7,356 nucleotides of DNA. Origin: Caldifarciminota bacterium. Lineage in GTDB: Bacteria > Hydrothermota > UBA3072 > WFRC01. Positions 7,191 through 7,356 of the stretch are shown piece after piece. A model generated the notes under the pieces. It did no database searches. It had not been told where the DNA came from and was given only the letters and a program-made list of their open reading frames with translations. The position numbers and the translations under genes were made by a program. Each line of letters opens with the position of its first letter. Position 1 is the first letter of the stretch. The stretch covers positions 1 through 7,356 of the forward strand of contig WFRC01000240.1 of assembly GCA_015486685.1 (NCBI GenBank). The letters are read 5' to 3'.

Positions 7191-7225
7191 ACTTCCCACT
7201 TCTCACTTCCTACTTCTTACTTCCC
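7191..7225. repeat. Tandem heptamer array, five ACTTCYY units
   Basis: Five perfect-phase units with no interruption: ACTTCCC, ACTTCTC, ACTTCCT, ACTTCTT and ACTTCCC. The first five bases are invariant and the last two vary only among pyrimidines. It is the clearest array in the window and the inverse of the units at 7026-7053. Confidence 0.85.
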
Positions 7226-7238
7226 AGCTTATCTGGGA
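7222..7238. repeat. Hairpin TCCCAG-loop-CTGGGA
   Basis: A perfect 6-bp stem (7222-7227 with 7233-7238) around a 5-base loop, starting within the last ACTTCYY unit. No T-run follows, so it is a weak terminator candidate at best. Confidence 0.5.
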
Positions 7239-7241
7239 GTA

Positions 7242-7268
7242 TGGAGTGCAGAAGCTTGCTTCTGCGTT
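7242..7268. repeat. Scaffolded hairpin A: TGGAGT + 8-bp stem
   Basis: TGGAGT (7242-7247) is followed by the inverted repeat GCAGAAGC (7248-7255) and GCTTCTGC (7258-7265), separated by TT, then by GTTG. All 8 pairs are Watson-Crick; the innermost pairs would open to form a real loop. It shares the flank TGGAGT-GC...GC-GT with the hairpin at 7327-7353, but its stem sequence differs. Confidence 0.75.
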
Positions 7269-7288
7269 GTTTCCACTTAATAGGAATT

Positions 7289-7309
7289 TCCCTCCCTTGA
7301 CGGGAGGGA
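7289..7309. repeat. Hairpin TCCCTCCC-TTGAC-GGGAGGGA
   Basis: A perfect 8-bp GC-rich stem (7289-7296 with 7302-7309) and a 5-base loop. A second GGGAGGG at 7314-7320 can replace the 3' arm, giving an alternative stem with a 17-base loop. GC-rich hairpins of this look are often dispersed intergenic repeats; a factor-independent terminator is unlikely because no T-run follows on either strand. Confidence 0.7.
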
Positions 7310-7320
7310 TTAAGGGAGGG
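7302..7320 (+). other. Putative G-quadruplex motif
   Basis: Four GGG tracts with loops of A, ATTAA and A fit the G3-N(1-7) rule on the + strand. The first two tracts are also the 3' arm of the 7289-7309 hairpin, so the two structures would compete. This is a sequence match only; folding is not shown. Confidence 0.5.
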
Positions 7321-7326
7321 TGAATC

Positions 7327-7353
7327 TGGAGTGCATTCACCGTGTGAATGCGT
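7327..7353. repeat. Scaffolded hairpin B: TGGAGT + 8-bp stem
   Basis: TGGAGT (7327-7332) is followed by GCATTCAC (7333-7340), a CGT loop and GTGAATGC (7344-7351), then by GT. All 8 pairs are Watson-Crick. The scaffold matches hairpin A, 85 bases upstream, while the inner six stem pairs are mostly different in sequence and still fully paired. It ends three bases before the window edge, so any further conserved flank may be cut off. Confidence 0.75.
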
Positions 7354-7356
7354 CTC

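Larger units (their letters stand above)
6882..7356. other. Non-coding, repeat-filled intergenic region
   Basis: After the regulator stop no open frame longer than about 20 codons has any support. The sequence shifts to low-complexity DNA with strong strand asymmetry: purine-rich at 6914-6966, T/G-rich at 7105-7140 and pyrimidine-rich at 7186-7225. Much of it has a 7-base period with several different units, followed by a cluster of hairpins up to the window end. No promoter, tRNA or other structured RNA family was recognised. A downstream gene, if any, begins beyond the window. Confidence 0.8.

Noticed and set aside
6886..7225. CRISPR array
   Set aside because: The repeats are 7-base tandem units without unique spacers of regular length, and no cas gene is present.
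7242..7301. Short frame from ATG 7242 running through hairpin A
   Set aside because: Only about 19 codons, and built from the inverted repeat and the CCCTCCC arm; no coding signal.
7289..7320. Factor-independent terminator of the operon
   Set aside because: The stem is good but no T-run follows on either strand, and it is over 400 bases past the last stop codon; a dispersed repeat fits better.

Overview
The window looks like chromosomal DNA from an AT-rich bacterium, probably an uncultivated lineage. Coding density is high and all genes lie on the + strand. Neighbouring genes overlap or are separated by only 2-3 bases. The last ~475 bp is a repeat-filled intergenic region built from 7-nt periodic arrays and small hairpins. 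The proteins do not fix the phylum. Intergenic repeats of this general look occur in several metagenome-assembled candidate phyla, but that is an impression and not a search result.

Layout: (1) bases 1-72 are the last 23 codons of a gene whose C-terminus resembles a KtrB/TrkH potassium-translocating subunit. (2) 76-771 encodes a KtrA/TrkA-type RCK gating subunit (231 aa). (3) 731-1024 encodes a small two-TPR protein that overlaps the end of ktrA. (4) 1027-5454 encodes a 1475-aa soluble hybrid-sensor kinase-like protein, without receiver, carrying three PAS modules, about six GAF or GAF-like modules and an NtrB-like HisKA/HATPase core. (5) 5451-6881 encodes its likely partner, a REC-coiled coil-GAF response regulator whose C-terminal HD-GYP domain has lost most metal ligands. 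(6) 6882-7356 has no convincing gene. It holds heptamer arrays in both orientations, two covarying hairpins on a shared scaffold, and a CCCTCCC/GGGAGGG hairpin overlapping a four-tract G-run.

How it may work (inference): the spacing suggests one operon. A K+ channel pair (KtrB-KtrA) is co-transcribed with a TPR adaptor and a two-component system. The kinase has no visible membrane segment and many ligand-binding-type modules, so it probably integrates cytosolic signals. Kinase and regulator overlap by 4 bp, with a strong ribosome binding site for the regulator inside the end of the kinase gene, so they are probably translated in a fixed ratio. The regulator has an intact receiver but no DNA-binding domain and an apparently inactive output domain, so its output is more likely protein-protein interaction or binding than c-di-GMP hydrolysis or transcription.

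The most notable points are the degenerate HD-GYP domain, the pair of hairpins whose stems differ but stay perfectly self-complementary on a conserved flank, and the pervasive 7-nt periodicity of the intergenic region.
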